A stretch of 64,000 bases of DNA from Ophioderma brevispina (Eukaryota; Echinodermata; Ophiuroidea; Amphilepidida; Ophiodermatidae). This document shows, in pieces, positions 1 through 13,255 of this stretch; positions within the stretch are counted from its first letter, which is position 1, and every line of letters begins with the position of its first letter. Below the pieces are notes generated by a model. It made no database searches. It saw only the letters and a list, made by a program, of their open reading frames with translations, and was not told where the DNA came from. Both the position numbers and the translations under genes were made by a program. Where the stretch lies: the NCBI GenBank assembly GCA_023653785.1, contig JAMKCH010057146.1:1-64000 (forward strand), given 5' to 3'.

Positions 1-454
1 AGTTAAATAATAAAATGAATTGACAAGATTGATTATATAATTGACTGTTTTGGAAGCCATCTGCACCCAATATGGGGGGGGGGGGTGAAGACCTTGGTTC
101 CAACAAAAGTCAGTAGCGTCAAATTAAGGGGGTTCAGAACACCACATGAAGGCGAAGCTGAGTGTGTTTCACCCTTCTAAATGACCTTACTGGGAAACAT
201 GCTGTAGATTGAGAAAACTATTCGTCTTTTATTTTATTAATAGCATCCTAATTGAGGGACTCCATGAATTCCCTTACACACATTGGCACAGAGCAAAAAC
301 ATGGTTAACATCTCACAATCATTCTTTTTTAAAGGGGGCGGCACTGTCTTCCAAAACCCTGGCTTGAGCTTCCCTACCTTTCATAGGCATACTGATTGGA
401 TAATTAGGTCATATGATGCATATCACTACCAATGGAAACGCAGCTTTTAAAATA
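1..454. other. Non-genic AT-rich DNA
   Basis: No coding segment, RNA gene or clear repeat boundary is visible. A G run sits near 73-86. The rest is ordinary AT-rich unique-looking DNA leading into the TIR repeat at 455. Confidence 0.5.
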
Positions 455-851
455 TTTTAAAGGGGCAGACCCAATTTAATTATAGTTATCAATCTTGATT
501 AAATGACCTTGACCAGGGACTCCATCTCATCGTAAAGTTAAACCCATTCTGCAAATCCGCTTCTTTGATATGTCAAACTAAACTTATTTTTGTAAGTCCA
601 TAGAATATGCTGTAAAAATAATCATTTTGGCTCATAACATCCAAACCAAATATCATTTTAGCTCTAAGATTTGGAAACAGGGATAAATGAGGAAAATAGA
701 AGTTTATCAGACACTAATAATTTTTGCCACTTTCTAGTTAAATCTGGGGTCCTGGGAATGACTGGGTTACCAATCAGGGGGTGCAACTCTTAACTTGCGA
801 CTAGCAACGTGCCATATTATTCAAACCCCCAACAGGCCATGGACCTTCAAA
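455..851. mobile_element. Short TIR repeat (MITE-like), copy 1 of 4
   Basis: A non-coding repeat of about 0.4 kb. It opens with TTTTAAAGGGGCAGACCCAA and closes with GGCCATGGACCTTCAAAG, which are imperfect inverted repeats. Inside it carries GCTCATAACATCCAAACCAA, then a TCTAAGATTT block and a TAAATCTGGGGTCC block, in the same order as the copies at 9674-10031 and 31058-31424. There is no coding capacity. The transposon superfamily was not identified. Confidence 0.6.
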
Positions 852-3800
852 GCTTTGTGATCTTGTGTTCTTCATCCCTAAAAATATTTCTACTGACTCA
901 AAAAACTCACCCTAACCCCTGGGGTTCTACCACCCTTTATTACATTCTCTGATTGGCTCATTACCTGATAATATCTGGATGTAACTGTTGAGTAACCAAT
1001 CAAAATAGACATGCCATATGCCGGTTACAAACAGATTTTAAGGTTTTCTTACCAATGTTTTTGATTGGGTTCGTTAGTGTATGTAGTCAAAAATATATAA
1101 CCAATCAAATCGGCCGGGAGACCATATCAGCACAGACAGTACTCACAGGTTAAAAAAAGTTGAGATTTTTCGGATATCTTCGACCTGTTGACCCAAAGCA
1201 TATACATTGTATTATTTAAAGTGCAGATCATCTTTGTTTAAGGACAGAAGAAATTTTTATGGGACACGGTGAAGTTGCTCACAACATCAAAAACACTAAA
1301 TACAGAATTCTGTTGCCATTTGGAATATGACGCTTTTGTGTAGGCATATCTATTGGACCATTCAATAGTAGGTACAAGAATCACAAAATGCAACTTTTAA
1401 AAAAATGACTAGGCCTAATATTGTTTATAATGTTAACTAAAAAGCAGAAGGATTGAAATACCACATTACATTGAACAAATGTTTCCCCACTCACAGAGAC
1501 ATGGTTAGTGTTTAATCCCCAGTAAAAACTGAAAACACCCTTTAGAACCTGTTCAAGCAGAAAACCATACAAGGCGCTGTTTGCTTGAGGCACAAAATTG
1601 CCACTGTATGACATTTTTGACCTTGATGGTTTTATTGGCTGCTAACTTAGATTAACTTAGAGCACGATGTTTTGCAAAGTTTGATCCCTGGAAGCAGCAA
1701 GGTTGTTTTTGACAATTGAAATATTGATGGTGCTTAACAATGCAAGGGTTGTTTTGCCTGTATGATATTAATGAATAGTGATTTCAAGGACTTGATGCGT
1801 CTCATTTCACCCAGGTAATTTGGCTTGTTGCTTTGTGGTAACCCCAGCAAGGTACGCTGTGCCCCAAGGGCTAGAAACTTTCGCTAGCAAAGTGTTAGCA
1901 GAGTTATCAAATCAGTAGAAAATGTCCAAAATTTGCAATGGTTTTTGAGAATAATTAGTCCCATAATGACATTGACCTTGCAAAAGTAAGGCCACAGAAA
2001 AACAGTTTTTCTCGTATACATTCAGCAAAAAGCTATGTGCTTCACTTTTTTTCAGAAAATGAGCAAAGCAATATACAGAAATTCTTTTTTATTGTGTTTT
2101 TTGGCCCAGTTTTCTTGTTTGTTTGTGGGCAATTTTTTTTTTTGACAACTTCAAACAAATAAGCTGAAAATGTTGCTGATATTTGAATGATTTTAAGAGA
2201 AAGAAAGATTGCACTATCAAATCAGATATCACAATAATTGAACATTTCTTAAGATACTTCAAGTTTTTTACTCCATTTAGAATTAATTTTGTTAATTTGC
2301 ATTTTTGAGACTGAAAGTAAAGGTAAAATTGTGTTTTTTAAATATACTCTTTGAAAGGTTTTACAAAGGCAGTTCTACAATAAAATGGCAAGGTATAGTG
2401 TATACAGACCTTTATATTCTCTGTAGCACAGCATTACTATGGTTACTTAACTTTTAATGTTAAAGGCTGACTCAGAGATTTCCCCAGGATTGGCACCCTA
2501 AATTTTCTGACAAATTGTGTTTTTTGCATGTACATAATGCTTGTCCACATACTAATCAGTGTGAAATAGCTAAGCTCAAATAGATGTCCTTCATATAGAA
2601 AGATGACAACATTGTTTAAAATTCCAGGGAGATCCGAAAAATAGGTACATATTAAATTTGCTTATAGCTGTGTGTTGGTTTGCCAAACAAAAAATAACAC
2701 TCTGTATTTATACTTTTGGGGGTAAGGCATATGTGTGGCAAACGTAAATGACTGCTTTGTCCCCAGGTACTTGGGCAATTCTCATTCGTTGGATCTGCCT
2801 GATTTGAAAGGCAAAGAACAAGGGTTATTGAATGTGAACATTTTCTAGGAACAGTTAAGGTAGTACAAAACCCCTGTGGGCCACTATGCTCACAGAAAGT
2901 TAACTTCATCAATTTCGAAATGAAAGGTGTTCAAGTTTAACAGTACAGGTATCGGAAATTTGTTGTCACTTTCTATCCAAAAAAATGCAGTGTTTTCAAG
3001 TCATTAAAAATCTGAAAATACGAGGAGATTGGTGCTTTCTAAGTGTATAAAATGATACATTGGCTGAAAATCAGAACCTTTGAATTTTGCATTTGAAAGG
3101 GCAAAAAAAATTGCATTCGTACTGTTATGAGTACAGGGAAGTAGGCAATAGGCCTGACCAAATCTCAAAATTGCATCTTAGGGAGGGGCCTATGTTCTCC
3201 AGAGAGTGATTTTATAAAGTTCATATATGTTGGCAACCACTATAAATGTATTCTACTGGGTTCTGACCTAGTCAGAAAACGATGTTGCCAATTTTTTCCG
3301 TTGACTTAGTGACCTTGACACGAGACTCAAAGGTCAAAGCGGTCATACATCGTTCCAATGAGATCCACCTTGGTCGACCAAATTGTGGCACATTTCCATA
3401 AGGAAGGTTGCATGATATGTATTTGTTACTTGAGCTTTGTTTTCTTGTATATCAAATAAGCTAATTGGGACATGCATAAATTTCCGTTATCAGACTCTCA
3501 CTAAAATGGGACTTCTGTCAAATTCTCTACGCGCTTTTGGACCGTTTTATGGACAAAATCAACAAACGTCGACCTTTTGCACCTTAGTGGGATTTTGTGT
3601 GTGTGTGTTGTTCTGTGATGGGGGGTGTGACAGGAACCGTGGGGGGGGGTGGGGGGGGGGGGGCTGCGTGTTCTCAGCGTGTCAGCGCAGTGCCCTCATT
3701 CATGAACTAACTCTAAAGCTTCGTGTATGATTTTGAATTAGGTAACAAGTAGATCATCACTTTTTCACTTATGCACAAGTTTAAAATTTGGTCTTGGTCT

Positions 3801-5719
3801 TTTGGCATCAAAAAGACTTTCTGGTCTTTAAAATGGCAGCTTCCAGCTAAAATGCAAGAGTGCACAATTCTAGACACAAAAATATGAATTTAGCAATATA
3901 GATGTGGCTATATCTTAGAGAGCGGAAGCAATACAACGTCACATGTATGATGAACCCAGCGTGTCTTACAGTTTTCTCCAGAGGCTGTACAGGATTTCCC
4001 AGTGAATGTAATGATAATGTGATGAACCATTATAACACATGGTAATTGTGGAATTGATCAAGGGGCATACCGCTGCAAGTGGATGTTTGTCCTCCAGTAT
4101 GGCATGCCAAAGTGTTATATTATCTTGACTGGTTTATGGCATACACTCTATACACTAAGTCCAGTGAAATAATGAAAACAGGTTCTCAACGCAAATGACC
4201 ATACGGGGACTTGCCAGAGACATCAGTCTCATTTTAGCCTTCCTGGTAGTCAATACCCCCTTTGTCCATGCCAATTTTAGTAATGGCACTGGTTCCGTTT
4301 TCAACCATCATTTCTCAAATTTTGTTTGAGAAGTAGTCCAATTTTCTCATTATAAGGCAAATTGTTGCCTAAAATTTTAGAGAAAAATGAGTCGCAATGA
4401 TCTTTGTGTCCCAAAAGTTTTTGCAGATTTTCAATATGGCTTCCAACATATTGCTAATCTGTTCATAGCTGCTTGTGAGTGTGCGCTTTTGTTAACCCAA
4501 TAGTAGTACCATTCTACAAGTCTTATTATAAGGAACTTGACCTCGGTAGGTTGAAACAGCGTCCGCCAACCCGCTCGTTTTAATTATTGGTAAACAGCGA
4601 AACAAGCGTGTTTGTGCCCATTCTAAGGAAGTTACAGGTCAAACAAGAGATTTCAAATAACAGGTTTCCCAAAAAATTTTGAAAATTTTTGCCCTGGTGT
4701 AAACTTTTCTATTAATAATTACTCCATCTGAAAGGATTTTAAGCTGAGAACTGTGCCTTTGGTCACAAAAATTGTGAAATTTATAATTTGATATAGGAGG
4801 CAAATACGAAATTCAGCCCTGTTGCTATTGAAAGTATACTCAAATATCAAATCACCTTTTCGATTTCAGAAGTTTAGTATATTCTGGTAGCAAATAAAAG
4901 GTTGGGAACTATTGCGTGTCTAATCTATCTGAAATCACTACATGTCACAAGAAAATAAGAAAGACTTTGGACTCTCGTTGCACCTTTACCAAAACCGCCC
5001 AGAGGGCCTTGCTGTGGTTTTTGTTGTTTCTTTTCTTATTTCGGTTATTTTTGTTTTATTTTTAACACTTAGTTGATAAGCCCTTGGAGCTTAATAAGTA
5101 GGCTCCAGGTATTCTTACTTGCCTGGTGATTTTGTCCCAAGATGTCACTCAGATCCCTCTCAATCAAGGGTGGTTTTATTTTACACCATTCAGAGGCACA
5201 TCAAATTCATCAATCTTGTAAACCTGTACTGCTACTTACTCCTACCTAGATACCTGTAAACTAGTTTTAGAAGTCAGTGTGCCATACTCGTTTACCTTTA
5301 ATTTGTAGGCTGGCTCTCTATAATAATAAAAAATGAGAGCTAATGAAGATTTTGTCTGCGAGTCTGTCTGTCCGTATGCGTTTTGTAGCCCTGATATAAG
5401 GGGCTTATTTGGCATGAAAGTAGAGGAGGACAGTTGACGCCCACCCCCCATTTGGTTAGCAGTGTTCAGAGGGGACTAAAGTCAAAGGTCACCTGAGGGT
5501 TCATTTTGCGTTAGAAACTGCACTTTGACCAACAAATCTGGTCAAAAGAATGCTGACCTGAACAAGAACAAATCTTGGGACAAAATGGTCCATCCATAAT
5601 CTTATTTGCACCAGTCATTTTTGTATACTTTAGTGGAATAAGGGACATGTCCACACATACCTTAAGTTCTGATATGAGGTTACCTGGGTGGCCTCTAGAC
5701 ATGCTTCACCTAAGCAGGT
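852..5719. other. Long non-genic stretch
   Basis: About 4.9 kb with no supportable gene. Open frames here are short, lack codon structure and match no family I recognise. A GTGTGT-rich segment followed by a G tract lies at about 3596-3663. A GGTCGACCAAAT word near 3372 also occurs inside the TIR repeats at 9674-10031 and 31058-31424, so an old repeat fragment is possible. Confidence 0.5.
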
Positions 5720-7757
5720 AGCGTGGTAGTCGAGTCCACCCCGTCCAAGTCCGAGTCCCAGGTGTCCGAGTCCTAGTGTCGAGTCCGGAGCATCAATGTC
5801 CGAGGTCCGAGTCTTGACACGCTGGTATTAAGTTTTAACGTGGATCAAACGTTGACCACTTACCCTCCTTGAACATTGGGGGGGAAAATGGGTTACTAAC
5901 AAAAGCACCTTCGGAGAGGCTAAATGTTGCATTTACATACACGAAATAACAGCAATGACAAAAGTCTCAGCAGCCATTTGTTTATTTCAGGTCTAAAAAA
6001 ATTGGTGACATTCAAAAAACAGATTTTTTTCTATATTATATCTCAACATAAGTAAGACGTTTTGTACATCACATTAAAGAGAAAAGCCCAGGCTTTCCAG
6101 ATTTTTTGTTCATCTCATTTTGCTTGTTTCAATCGAGGATAACTCCAGTTTAAGGCAGAACTACAAAATAGAGTGTGTGCCACTGTCTTTTGAGTGAAAA
6201 CGGTGAAAGATTTAGATAAAACAATAAGTTATTCACATTGACAGATATGAATTCTTTAAAGAGGGGATTAACTTCCTAAAGAAACTCTAAAAAATACGAA
6301 AAACAGGTACGTAAATGGGGGAAGTTATGATCAGCAAGTTCTGGATTTAAGATAAAGTGATAACATTCGAAATTACTATGTTTGTTTAGAAGAGACCATT
6401 AGCGTACATACTTGGAGGAGAGAGTTTTGTTATGGTCTTGAAGTAACATGAAACGCAACTCATACCAACACTTGATTACTTGCTTCCAAATTTCAATTTT
6501 TATTGAATTCAAAAATCAGTAAATGCAAAATTTTTTCTGATTGTAACAATCTTTAGTCCATCTATTAGTAACGACGCCCCTCTCAAGGAACTGAAAGCAA
6601 CAAACGCATAAAATTTATTGAAAATCTTCACCATCAGTAATCACCATTCACCACCACCACCATCCACATGGGGGGCGGGGCATGTCATGATTGCATCCTT
6701 ATATGTATTGTTCTGTGTGCCAAACCGATACACGCGGACAGAGACGATATTGTGACTAAGAAGTAGATCTTTCAATAACGATGGCGAATGAGTGATAACA
6801 AGTTGCACAATTCAAAAACATGGAAATAGAATCGACCACACGGCTGCTTGCGTTAATGCTATGGCGCATTTATATCAGGGAACAACAATATGTGCGCAAT
6901 TGACTGTGGCGTGTCTGGCCGATTCCCGTTCAATTTCCGTTCCTTCATCACCTCCGTTTGGGCTTCCGCGGTTGGAATATTCTCCTTGCTATCGACAGCT
7001 AGGGACATACAACGGCCCCATAAATGCCATGGCACACAGCAACAAGCTATGCTACGCATAATGACTAGCTATGCATAATGATGCTATGCTATAGTTCAGC
7101 AGATAGGCAAATTATGCACATAAGTTTTGAGCTGCAATCGTCCCATGGCCGGTGCACGGAGGTGTCACACAATTTGTGATCCCCGTCAGAGTCCTGCTTA
7201 TATTGGCATGGATGCATTGAACTGGTTCACTGGTTGCCGAAAATATCACCCAAACGCCATTGCAATCCGGAAGTCCGCACGCCGCACAACATACACGCAT
7301 ATGTCTAAATTTGATAATATTCTTTGGCGTAAATGAAGATTTTATTGGCTTGGATCAATTCTAAAACTAGAATTAACCGAACGGTACAAAATAAAATTGA
7401 ATATAAGTCGAGAAGTGTGGTGGAAAGCAAGAACTTTTGATAGATACTTCATATGGCAAGAACCTAAAACAACGGGTATGGATTGTCAATATTGATCGGC
7501 GGTATCGGTACTTGTCAAATTTACAATCGATTACTTTTCTTGTTCTGATATTTTGAGCTCAACGTTGTGTAAGTATTAGAAGTTCAAGCGCAAGTTTGAT
7601 AGCGAAAAAAAGGTAAATTTTTTAAAGGACTCGGGCCGAGTCCCGCCCAGGAACTCGAGTCCTGATTGTACGGTCCGAGTCCCTTGGAGCCCGAGTCCGA
7701 CGTCCAAGTCGCTCAAAATCAGGACCCGAGTCCGGACTCGAGTCACAACACTGGTTT
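5720..7757. mobile_element. Candidate hAT-like non-autonomous element with CCGAGTC-rich ends
   Basis: The left end (about 5725-5830) and the right end (about 7627-7756) are both dense in CCGAGTC/GACTCGG words. They form an imperfect inverted pair: GTGGTAGTCGAGTCC on the left and GTGTTGTGACTCGAGTCC when the right end is read on the minus strand. The right end finishes CAACACTG, which fits the CAGTGTTG-type ends of many hAT transposons. The 1.8 kb interior shows no transposase. No clean 8-bp duplication was found; the flanks ACCTAAG and GTTTAGG differ only by transitions, which is weak support. Superfamily assignment is an inference. Confidence 0.45.
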
Positions 7758-8676
7758 AGGAGAAGAATTGATGAAAATCCACTTTTTGGGTACATTAAAA
7801 CAAAAATTGACACTTACTCCCTGTGCTTCTGGGCCTGAGTAAGGCAATATTAAGTTTTGACAGTTCCTTCTTTTTATAACCTGTTTATTTTCTATCATGA
7901 ACTGAATCCCTAAACGTAAGATACTGAAACACTAACCCAAATGCTGCTGAACCATAAATTCCAAACAATTTCCCCAAACTGTTAAAGCTAAGCTCCACTT
8001 TCTAGAAATAACCAAATTCACTCTGTTTTGCATAAATTCAGTAATTTACTAATTTCATAGAGTTGACTTCTGATTTTCAGAATATTTTACAAGAGTTGGG
8101 CCTCAAAACCATAAGTGGTGCCTCAGGAAAGTTTATGCTCTTTCTGTCCTTCGTAAATAACAAGTTTTCGTCCATCCTGGCAACCCATGTACCCATGTAC
8201 TTTAATCCGAAGCCAAGAGTACAATCATGGTTTGAAATAGGTCTATGCTTCATTTCTAATCTCCATATCCTGATGCATAGTGATTTGGCATTACATGTAT
8301 ATACAATACCGCTGGTTCATGCAAGTTGTACGTTGGTCTTTGACCTTAGAAAGGACAGTGACCGACTTATCACCCGCTAACACGCCGTTGTTTGAAAAGC
8401 AAAAAGTTGTCGTCTTAAAAATTCTTGGCATGTATCTTTTATCCTCCCGTACAAAGTTCTCGCTGGCTTAGTTTATGACCGCAAATGGCTGATGAAGTTG
8501 AGGAGATTAGCATACTATAGAGTGTGGTGTGCTGAAGACTTTCAGCATTATTAAGGACTTTTTGGTCTAATTTCAATATTCAGGCTCAGTGCAGTGACCC
8601 ATAAGGCAAGGGCGACCACAAAATTGACCTTGGGTAGGAGTTTATGCTCCAAGGAATGCACAAGATGCTCTGAAAA
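7758..8676. other. Non-genic DNA
   Basis: A 105-codon open frame (8063-8380, plus strand) is present but shows no recognisable domain, no signal peptide and no neighbouring exon. I do not treat it as a gene. Confidence 0.4.
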
Positions 8677-8981
8677 TGTAAACAAGTGAAAATTTCACTC
8701 CCCACAAGAGTGTAACTCTTGCAAACCACTCTAAGCGAGGGGATTTGTACTTAAAAGAGTGAATTTCCAATCAAAAAGAGTAAAAATTACTCTAAAAAAG
8801 ATTAGATTTCCACTCATTTGAGGAGTTAAACGAGGACCACATGAAAAAGAGTGGAAAATCCTCTGCTTTTGGAGTGATTTTCACTCTTTGAGGTGGAAAT
8901 TCGCTCTTCTAAGTACAAACCATCTTTTGGAGGGTTTCCAAGAGTTCACTCTTTTGGGGAGTGAAATTCAACCGTTTTACG
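8677..8981. repeat. Fold-back (palindromic) element rich in AAGAGTG/CACTCTT
   Basis: The left arm (about 8677-8780) is the inverted counterpart of the right arm (about 8880-8981). Outer segments AATTTCACTCCCCA and TGGGGAGTGAAATT are exact inverse matches. Further inward, GGGATTTGTACTTAAAAGAG pairs imperfectly with CTCTTCTAAGTACAAACCAT. The words AAGAGTG, CACTCTT and ACTCTAAA recur throughout, including in the centre. The whole can fold into a ~300-base hairpin and has no coding potential. Confidence 0.7.
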
Positions 8982-9673
8982 TTAGAGAGTGTGTTGATTT
9001 GTGTATGGTCTTATGCGGGATCCAGTGATGTTGTTGTGAGCGTCTTCAGCTTTAGACATGAAAAAGGAAGAGAAAATCAACTTTATCCTTGATTTGCCCC
9101 AAAGTGCCATATGCATGCGAACATTCTTTACTAGGTTATAGTTTATGACAAATCTATGATCAGGTTATCAATAATGAAAAACAACATTTTAGTGTGAAAT
9201 GGTAATATTTTCCAATTCTGTTTTGTTCTTTTGTTAGTGGAAGACAAGAAAAGTTGATGAAAGCAACATGGAGCATCTTGTGTGACTACCCTTTACTAAC
9301 AACCAGATATAGGCCACATTAAAATAACAAACACATGCAATGTATACACAAGCTGTACGCACACACCTACCCCCCACCACCCAACACACCACACAGACAG
9401 ATAGATACACAGGACAGGGCTTACAAATACAGACTCATGATCTGCACACAACTACAGACACAGGCACAGACACCCGTACTCACATACTGTTGAGAGCAAG
9501 TGATGTTAGTTTTAAACACCAGGGGTAAGTCGAAGCTGTAATCGCAACGCGTACCAAATCAGTGTGCACGATACGCACACAAAATAGCTCTACGAAAGTG
9601 AATAAGTGAAACTTATACTAAGAAATCGAAATAATACTGTTGGTGTCATACTCATTTTTCTTCTTTTGTGGCC
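8982..9673. other. Non-genic DNA with an AC-rich patch
   Basis: The stretch from about 9340 to 9480 is rich in CACA, CAGACA and ACAC words and is a decayed AC-type microsatellite. Nothing coding is seen. Confidence 0.5.
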
Positions 9674-10031
9674 TTTTAAAGGATGGCCCGTTTTAAGGAT
9701 AGTGAAGTTTCTTTTTTTTTATCTTAATAGATTGAATTCACTCAAAACCCCATCTGCAAATTTTCGCGCCGATATTTCATCTGTTGTTGATGCGATGAGC
9801 TAAAAAACGTGATTTTTGAAACCCCATAGAGTACTTGTGTAAACTTTAATATTGGTCGACCAAAGGGGGCACATTGTCGTGCATAATTCCAAACCAAAAA
9901 CATCCTTGGGCTCTAAGATTTCACAGGTAAATGAGAAAAATTAGTAGCTTTCTCTGAACCAAAATGTGACCACTTAGGTAAAATCTGGAAGCTTCTGGGG
10001 ACGAGGCTATAGCGATGGGCCAGGACTTTAC
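9674..10031. mobile_element. Short TIR repeat (MITE-like), copy 2 of 4
   Basis: It begins TTTTAAAGGATGGCCCG and ends GATGGGCCAGGACTTTA, imperfect inverted repeats of each other. It aligns along its whole length with 31058-31424. Shared blocks include CGCCGATATTTCA, GGTCGACCAAA, TCTAAGATTTCACAGG, AATGAGAAAAAT and GGGGACGAGGCTAT. Confidence 0.7.
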
Positions 10032-10069
10032 AAATCAGATACGTTGTTTTCAGGTGTACTTAATATTAT

Positions 10070-10735
10070 AATAATAATAAATAGTTATTATAAGGCGCAA
10101 AATCTTCAAAAGAACTCAGAGAGCCATAACAGTCAACACAACAAATCAAACAAAACAGCTATGAGCTATGAAAAGCTGACTGAAAAGGTGAGTTTTTAAG
10201 CTGACGTTTGAAGTCTTGGAATTTGGGGATACTACGGAAGTGTTTGAAGTGATTCAAACAGCTGACGCAGCGAAATGAAAATGAGAGTTCCACAGCTGTT
10301 TAAGGTTGACCCGTGGAAAGTTTCAATAAACTTTTAGATGATGAGCGGAGTGAACGTGATGGGTGGTAAGTGGGAAGCACAGATGACAAATAATAAAAGG
10401 CAAGGTACCTTCGACATGCTTGAAGGCAAAACGGCCAGTTTGAAATTTTATGCGAAATTCCACGAGTAGCCAGTAAAGCCCACAAGAAAGGTGTATAGGT
10501 CAGTTTTCGTTTTCTTGAGAATTAGGCGAGCACACAATTTTGGATACGTTGTAAACGTTGGAGTTGGTCGGAGTTGATACCAGATAAAATGGAATTACAA
10601 AAATCAAGGCGTGAGATGAGATCGATTAACCAGAATCGAGGTTGCTTTTTCAGATAGGTAAGGTCTAATACATCCAATTTGTCTTAAAGGATAAATATGC
10701 AGAACGGCAGATGCAATATATGTTCAGACATGGAT
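10070..10735 (-). pseudogene. CR1/L2-like LINE, 3'-terminal fragment
   Basis: Minus-strand relic of the C-terminal end of a LINE polymerase protein. Frame fragments include PSRSLRSSSKSLLKLSTGQP (within 10300-10485) and FKHFRSIPKFQ before the 3' end. The element finishes at a (TAA)n-type tail at about 10066-10083, with GCGCC just inside it. The same tail and C-terminal pattern occur at 13256-13640. Only the 3' end is present, as expected for 5'-truncated LINE insertions. Frameshifts and stops make it non-functional. Confidence 0.6.
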
Positions 10736-13255
10736 CATAATAATAATAAGTAATAACAGTTTGATATAGGGCCTAATGAAGAGGCCTCTAGGCGCTTAAA
10801 TAGAATGGAGCAATATAAAAAATATTAATAGACAAATACAAAAAATAGATAAATTACACAGAATAATTAAATATATTTAAAAAAAAAAAAAAATTATACA
10901 CAATTTAAAAATAACTTTTAATAAGTAGAAATTAAAAACATATATGTTGTGACCAACTAGATAGAAGAGAAGACAACCCAGTGGCCTCCCATACCCTCAG
11001 ACACATATGGGGATACACTGCAATCGTCAGCAGTGAGGATCTGTGTGTATGTACCCCAACGACATGGTTAAGTCTTGATCTTTCTGGATTCAGATGCCTG
11101 TACCATACCTAATCTGATGAAAACCAAACTACCTAGGCAACCGGAGTGGATGAAGGTAGAGAATAAGAAAAAGAAAGGGAAAACAAAAATCACAGATGTG
11201 GATTGGACGGCATCAGAAACAGGAACATATCAGGAGCCCAAATGTTGTGTAATAGAATTGTCTGCAGACGTGACCTGAAAATAGTTGCTGACTGCGCTAA
11301 GCGGATACTGTTGTGGAGTTATTCCACAAATGTGTGCTGTTTTTTCCGTAGCAAAAGATCTATCAACATAGAACTTGTTGATGATTGGATGATTACTCAG
11401 CTGGGAGCAAGAATATGATCTAAAGGTTCTAGGTGGTGAATACCGGCTGGATGCAGCTCAGAGATATAGGCAGGTGACATGCTGTGGATGGCCTTATAAT
11501 GAGAAGTGATCTTAAAAACTGGCCCTCTGTTTAATTGGAAGCCAAATGCAGTTGGAGAGAGCTGGTGTGGTATGGTCTCGTCGACGGATTTAAGGACAAA
11601 GTCCGGGCAGCTGCATTTTGGAAACTCGCTGAACCTTGGTCAATTATCTTTCTGGAGGCCATCAAGCAAGGAATTGCAGGAATCCAGCCTAGATGTAACA
11701 AAGGCGTGGACCAATCTGCTGGTAGATTTTTCATCAAGGGACTGTCGAAGTGCCCAAATTTTCCTTAGTGAGAGCCAAGCAGCGTGGCATAAGTGTTAAT
11801 ATGATTGATCATTCTTAATGATGAGTCTAAGATGACACCAAGGTTCGGTGCTTCAGCTGACGGATGTAGAACAGAATTGCCAATGATCATAGTTGGCTGA
11901 GAGTTGCTAGCAGATCTACTAAAATGAGAGAGAAAGTACAACATCTCCGTCGTCTTCGTCATTTAAGATCAGCTTGTTGGATTTACACAGGATCTGATTG
12001 GTCTGCAATGCATGTTTCAATTTTTTTATGGCTGCTGCACGATCACGAACGGGGGAAAGTCAGGTAGAGCTGGGGGTCATCAGCGTAAACAACAAATTGA
12101 TACCGTGGGCCGTTATGGTATCCTGTAGTGGGGTACTAAACAAGATGAAGTCAATCGATCCAGTAACCGAGCAATGTGGGACTCCACAATCTAACCACCA
12201 AAGGATCTGCGAAGCACTCTGACTGATAAGATTGAGTTCGGCAATCTAGGTAGACGAGAAACCAACTTAGTTGCTTTTCAGTATCCATACCGTCAGTTAG
12301 ACGGGTAGGAGCTGTTTGTGGTATATGGGTCGAAGGCGGCGCTGAAGTCCAGTAACACTAGTACTGCCTCTTTTTGTTTGTCAAGATGTTTGTCAAGATG
12401 TCATTCTGCACCCGTAACAGAGCAGTCTCAGTACTGTGATATTGCCGGTATGCGAACTGCACGGAGCATGGAGACTTATCGATGAGGTAAGTCTGCAAAC
12501 TGTTCACTGTACTCTTTCAATCAACGTTCCGAGCAATGGTAGATTAGATTTATGGGCGATATTGAAGGATGTTGGTGCAAGCCAGATTTCTTCAGCAGGC
12601 GGGGATGACAGATGCATGCTTGAGAAGCTTGGGGAAATACGCCTGAGGACAAGAAAGAGTTGGCAATCCTTGACTGGTAACAGATCATCAAGACATAGTT
12701 TTAAGAGAAGCTGTTAAAGGAGTCTAAGGTGCAGACTTGACGATGTGATTGATGGATTTCAAGACCTCTTCTTCAGACACTGTAGAAAAAAGTAGTGAAT
12801 GTGCTTTGGCTTGACTCTGTTAGTTCAACGGAAATAGAGCAGTAGTAGTAGCTGTAGACCATTACCGCAGCTTCTTGATCTAATTCTTGGAGAAAAATTC
12901 TGCCAAAACTGTCACAAGATCTTTTGGACATTCACGGGTAGGTAGCGGTTGTTCCAATCTGGGAGAAGTCGATTTACGCTACACGCCGGAAAAAGGTCTC
13001 GTTGATCACATGTAGTAATCCGGTTGTTATGATAATCGGTCTTGGCTTTAGAAAGAAGAGAGTTGTATTTAAGACACTGATCCTTGTAAGCCTCTTTGAA
13101 TACCGTGAGCCCAGTCTGTGAACTCCTGCGCTCCAGCCAACGCCGTTCCTTCTTCTCATCACGAAGAGCATCTGTGTACCGAGGTGCATGAGGACCAGAA
13201 CTACAGATCGAATTACGAGTGGAGCATGTTCATCAAGTGTCTGATAAGATGTTAT
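10736..13255 (-). pseudogene. CR1/L2-like LINE fragment with RT domain (degenerate)
   Basis: Minus-strand remnant of a non-LTR retrotransposon polyprotein, which would copy LINE RNA by target-primed reverse transcription. Going 5' to 3' on the minus strand: a basic linker between endonuclease and RT (13189-12974); HSTETALLRVQNDIL (about 12440-12385); RT motif A LLDFSAAFD (12355-12329); the catalytic YADD box (12087-12076) followed by PQLYL; NLGVILDSSLRM (within 11962-11765); NAAARTLSLNPSTRPYH (within 11737-11531); and a C-terminal region to about 11230. The 3' end meets a (TAA)n tail at 10736-10760. Several frameshifts and stops are needed to read it. The endonuclease is missing. Placement in the CR1/L2 group rests on motif style and the short-repeat tail. 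Confidence 0.75.
12076..12087 (-). other. RT active-site YADD codons of the LINE
   Basis: The minus strand reads TACGCTGATGAC, encoding Tyr-Ala-Asp-Asp, the metal-binding core of reverse transcriptase. It lies about 240 bases downstream (in element direction) of the LLDFSAAFD motif at 12355-12329, a normal spacing. Confidence 0.8.

Noticed and set aside
6640..6680. CACCACCACCA patch as part of a coding His/Pro tract
   Set aside because: It is a short microsatellite with no open frame of useful length around it.
8677..8981. CRISPR array
   Set aside because: Repeated words are short, occur in both orientations and lack regular spacers; the context is a eukaryotic genome.
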